A stretch of DNA of 64,000 nt from Larus michahellis (lineage: Eukaryota > Chordata > Aves > Charadriiformes > Laridae). The stretch covers positions 55,496,739 through 55,560,738 of the forward strand of contig NC_133903.1 in the NCBI RefSeq assembly GCF_964199755.1, read 5' to 3'. Shown here piece after piece: positions 62,501 to 64,000 of this stretch. A model generated the notes under the pieces. That model saw only the letters and a list, made by a program, of their open reading frames with translations, had not been told where the DNA came from and did no database searches. Position numbers and translations under genes: made by a program. How positions within the stretch are numbered: position 1 is the stretch's first letter; each line of letters opens with the position of its first letter.

Positions 62501-63828
62501 CGTTGCTAGTGGGGAAGAAAAACTGGGATAAATCAGGTTTGTAGTTGACCACGCTAAGCTAATGCAGTCATGTCCTCTTTAATACTCTGAATGCCATGCT
62601 CTGCTTTTGCAAATGAGATGCGAAATCTAATTTTTCGTTACTGTCTGTTTCTGTATGAAAATGGGACTTTCCGAAAAGTGGAGCCATTTCATGAACCGTT
62701 CGTCCTCCGAAGCGAGAGTGTTATGACAGATGCTTTTAGGCATGGATTTTGGAATGGAGTTGAGTTCTCCTGACAAGCCTCAAATCCTACATTTAGAGAA
62801 TTTCCTCAGTTCTAAACGAACGATTAAGTTATTTTTTGAAACCTCAGAATGTAACTGTTTTTTGATAAATAGTAAATAGGGGAGTTAGGCAAAGAACGTG
62901 AGTTAAAAATAGGTTCTCATTTCTAATCTGTGCCTACACAGCTTGTGTACTCTTTCCTGGGTGCTCTTGTGCAATGGTGAGCGTAGCTGGTTCTCGTCTT
63001 ATTTCTGGCTCTGCTTTGACTGATAAGTGATTTTTGAGTCGCTCGCTTATTTTTCTCTGCGGATTTGTGTCCACTACCGCAAGGCTGAGTACGCTTGCCA
63101 AACGCTTTGAGGTCTGTGGGTGAAACGTGTTGTAACGATGTTAAATATATCCAAAACCTAGGTAGGAGATGCTGAGACAACCGTTTTACTGTTGATATGT
63201 GGCTGTTTTTCTTATGAGAGATGATGGGGATGTTCCAGTACGTCGTATAATATTTTTGAGACAATGCACTGGAGCAGGAAATGATTATTCCTGTACTACT
63301 TAACAGAATAATAGCAGCTACTGCTGCACAAAATCTGTGTTCTAAAAAAATAAATCCTTCCTATTTCACTAATAAAAATGATGCTGCAGACAGGCAGTGT
63401 TGTTAGAAACACTATATTGTGCGTGGCTAGAGGCTGTTACCCTAGAAGTAACCTCATTTTGTACTCATTTAACAGCACGGAGAGGTCTCTCCCAAGCTCT
63501 TCTTTCTCCTTCCTTGGTCTCCTTACACGATTGTCTTTTATGAGCAGTCTAGGATGCACAATTTATGAAAATGCAGTTTATCAGCTGCAGAATCCTTCTT
63601 CCTGGTGAAGAGAGGACACAGAGGGGCAGGAGAAAAACGGCAGCAGCTGTTCACCTTGGCAAGGAGCATCGTTTTTCCTTTTAATTTAGTTTTTGCATGT
63701 GTCCGTGGTCAGAAAAGCTAGTTACCTGATCTCGCTGTTATCGCTGCGGAAGCGTTTACTCTAAATTGGCCATGGAATAGGTTTTGCCTCAGGCAATTAA
63801 ACTGTAGGTGGTGTTTCATGGCCCACAG

Positions 63829-63918
63829 AATTGTGTTTTTGAGCAGGACCTGCCCGAGTGTGACGACCTGGTACAGAAACGCACCGTGCCGCAGCACGGA
63901 GAGCTCTGGCCCCAGCCG
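63829..63918 (+). other. Candidate exon (90 nt), unidentified
   Basis: The sequence between acceptor tggcccacag and consensus donor CAGCCG|gtgagt is exactly 30 codons and open (NCVFEQDLPECDDLVQKRTV, then PQHGELWPQP). G/C-ending codons contrast with the AT-rich surroundings. The pyrimidine tract before the acceptor is weak. I do not recognise the peptide. It could be a coding or 5' UTR exon of the downstream gene, or chance. Confidence 0.25.
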
Positions 63919-64000
63919 GTGAGTAGGGCCTTATTCTCGTGTTTGAAGATGCTGCTGGGCATCTGACTGTGCTTCTTCAGCCCCTCATCGCCCGCTTTAT

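Larger units (their letters stand above)
46823..64000 (+). other. Probable first intron of downstream gene
   Basis: About 17 kb without an established coding exon. It contains homopolymers (T19 at 47572-47590, C16 at 57834-57849, A26 at 59520-59545), a 17-bp tandem duplication (53575-53608) and a palindromic element (56010-56050). A 160-codon minus-strand ORF (54620-55102) and a candidate exon at 63829-63918 are discussed separately. No CR1 copy was recognised here. Confidence 0.5.

Overview
The window is a piece of an avian (or at least sauropsid) nuclear genome. It has compact vertebrate-type introns with GT-AG borders, sparse CR1 LINE fragments with the octamer-like tails typical of bird genomes, and CpG islands. 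There is no bacterial-type gene organisation. The species cannot be fixed from the sequence alone.

Positions 1-25829 hold the 3' majority of the leptin receptor gene (LEPR) on the + strand. Fifteen coding exons are resolved (2915-3120 to 25014-25829), giving 994 codons plus a stop. Only the signal peptide and the N-terminal part of the first extracellular domain, about 150 residues, lie upstream of the window or went unrecognised. In order, the exons encode the end of D1, a fibronectin-type D2 with WSDWS, the Ig-like domain, the leptin-binding CRH2 module with WSNWS, two membrane-proximal fibronectin III domains, one transmembrane helix, Box1, and the long signalling tail. The tail carries the three regulatory tyrosine motifs (IKYATI, YYLGIT, YMPQ). 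Every splice junction keeps frame, so the receptor looks intact and of the long signalling form.

Positions 25830-46200 are the LEPR 3' UTR and an intergenic stretch. It holds a 68-bp inverted repeat in the last LEPR intron (just upstream of this stretch), CR1 fragments at about 30.5, 32.0, 34.3 and 38.6 kb, and a CpG-rich segment at 33.4-34.05 kb with a promising ATG plus splice donor. On the minus strand there are weak hints of protein-like exons (a Cys-rich ORF at 26.26-26.71 kb and EF-hand-like peptides at 29.1-29.6 kb).

Positions 46200-47100 form a strong CpG island with a + strand noncoding first exon ending in a consensus splice donor at 46822. In mammals the next gene downstream of LEPR in the same orientation is PDE4B, so this is most simply a PDE4B-type promoter followed by a long first intron to the end of the window. 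That identity is inferred from gene order, because no PDE4B coding sequence is visible. A possible 90-nt exon sits at 63829-63918. Most other open frames in the window are short chance ORFs.
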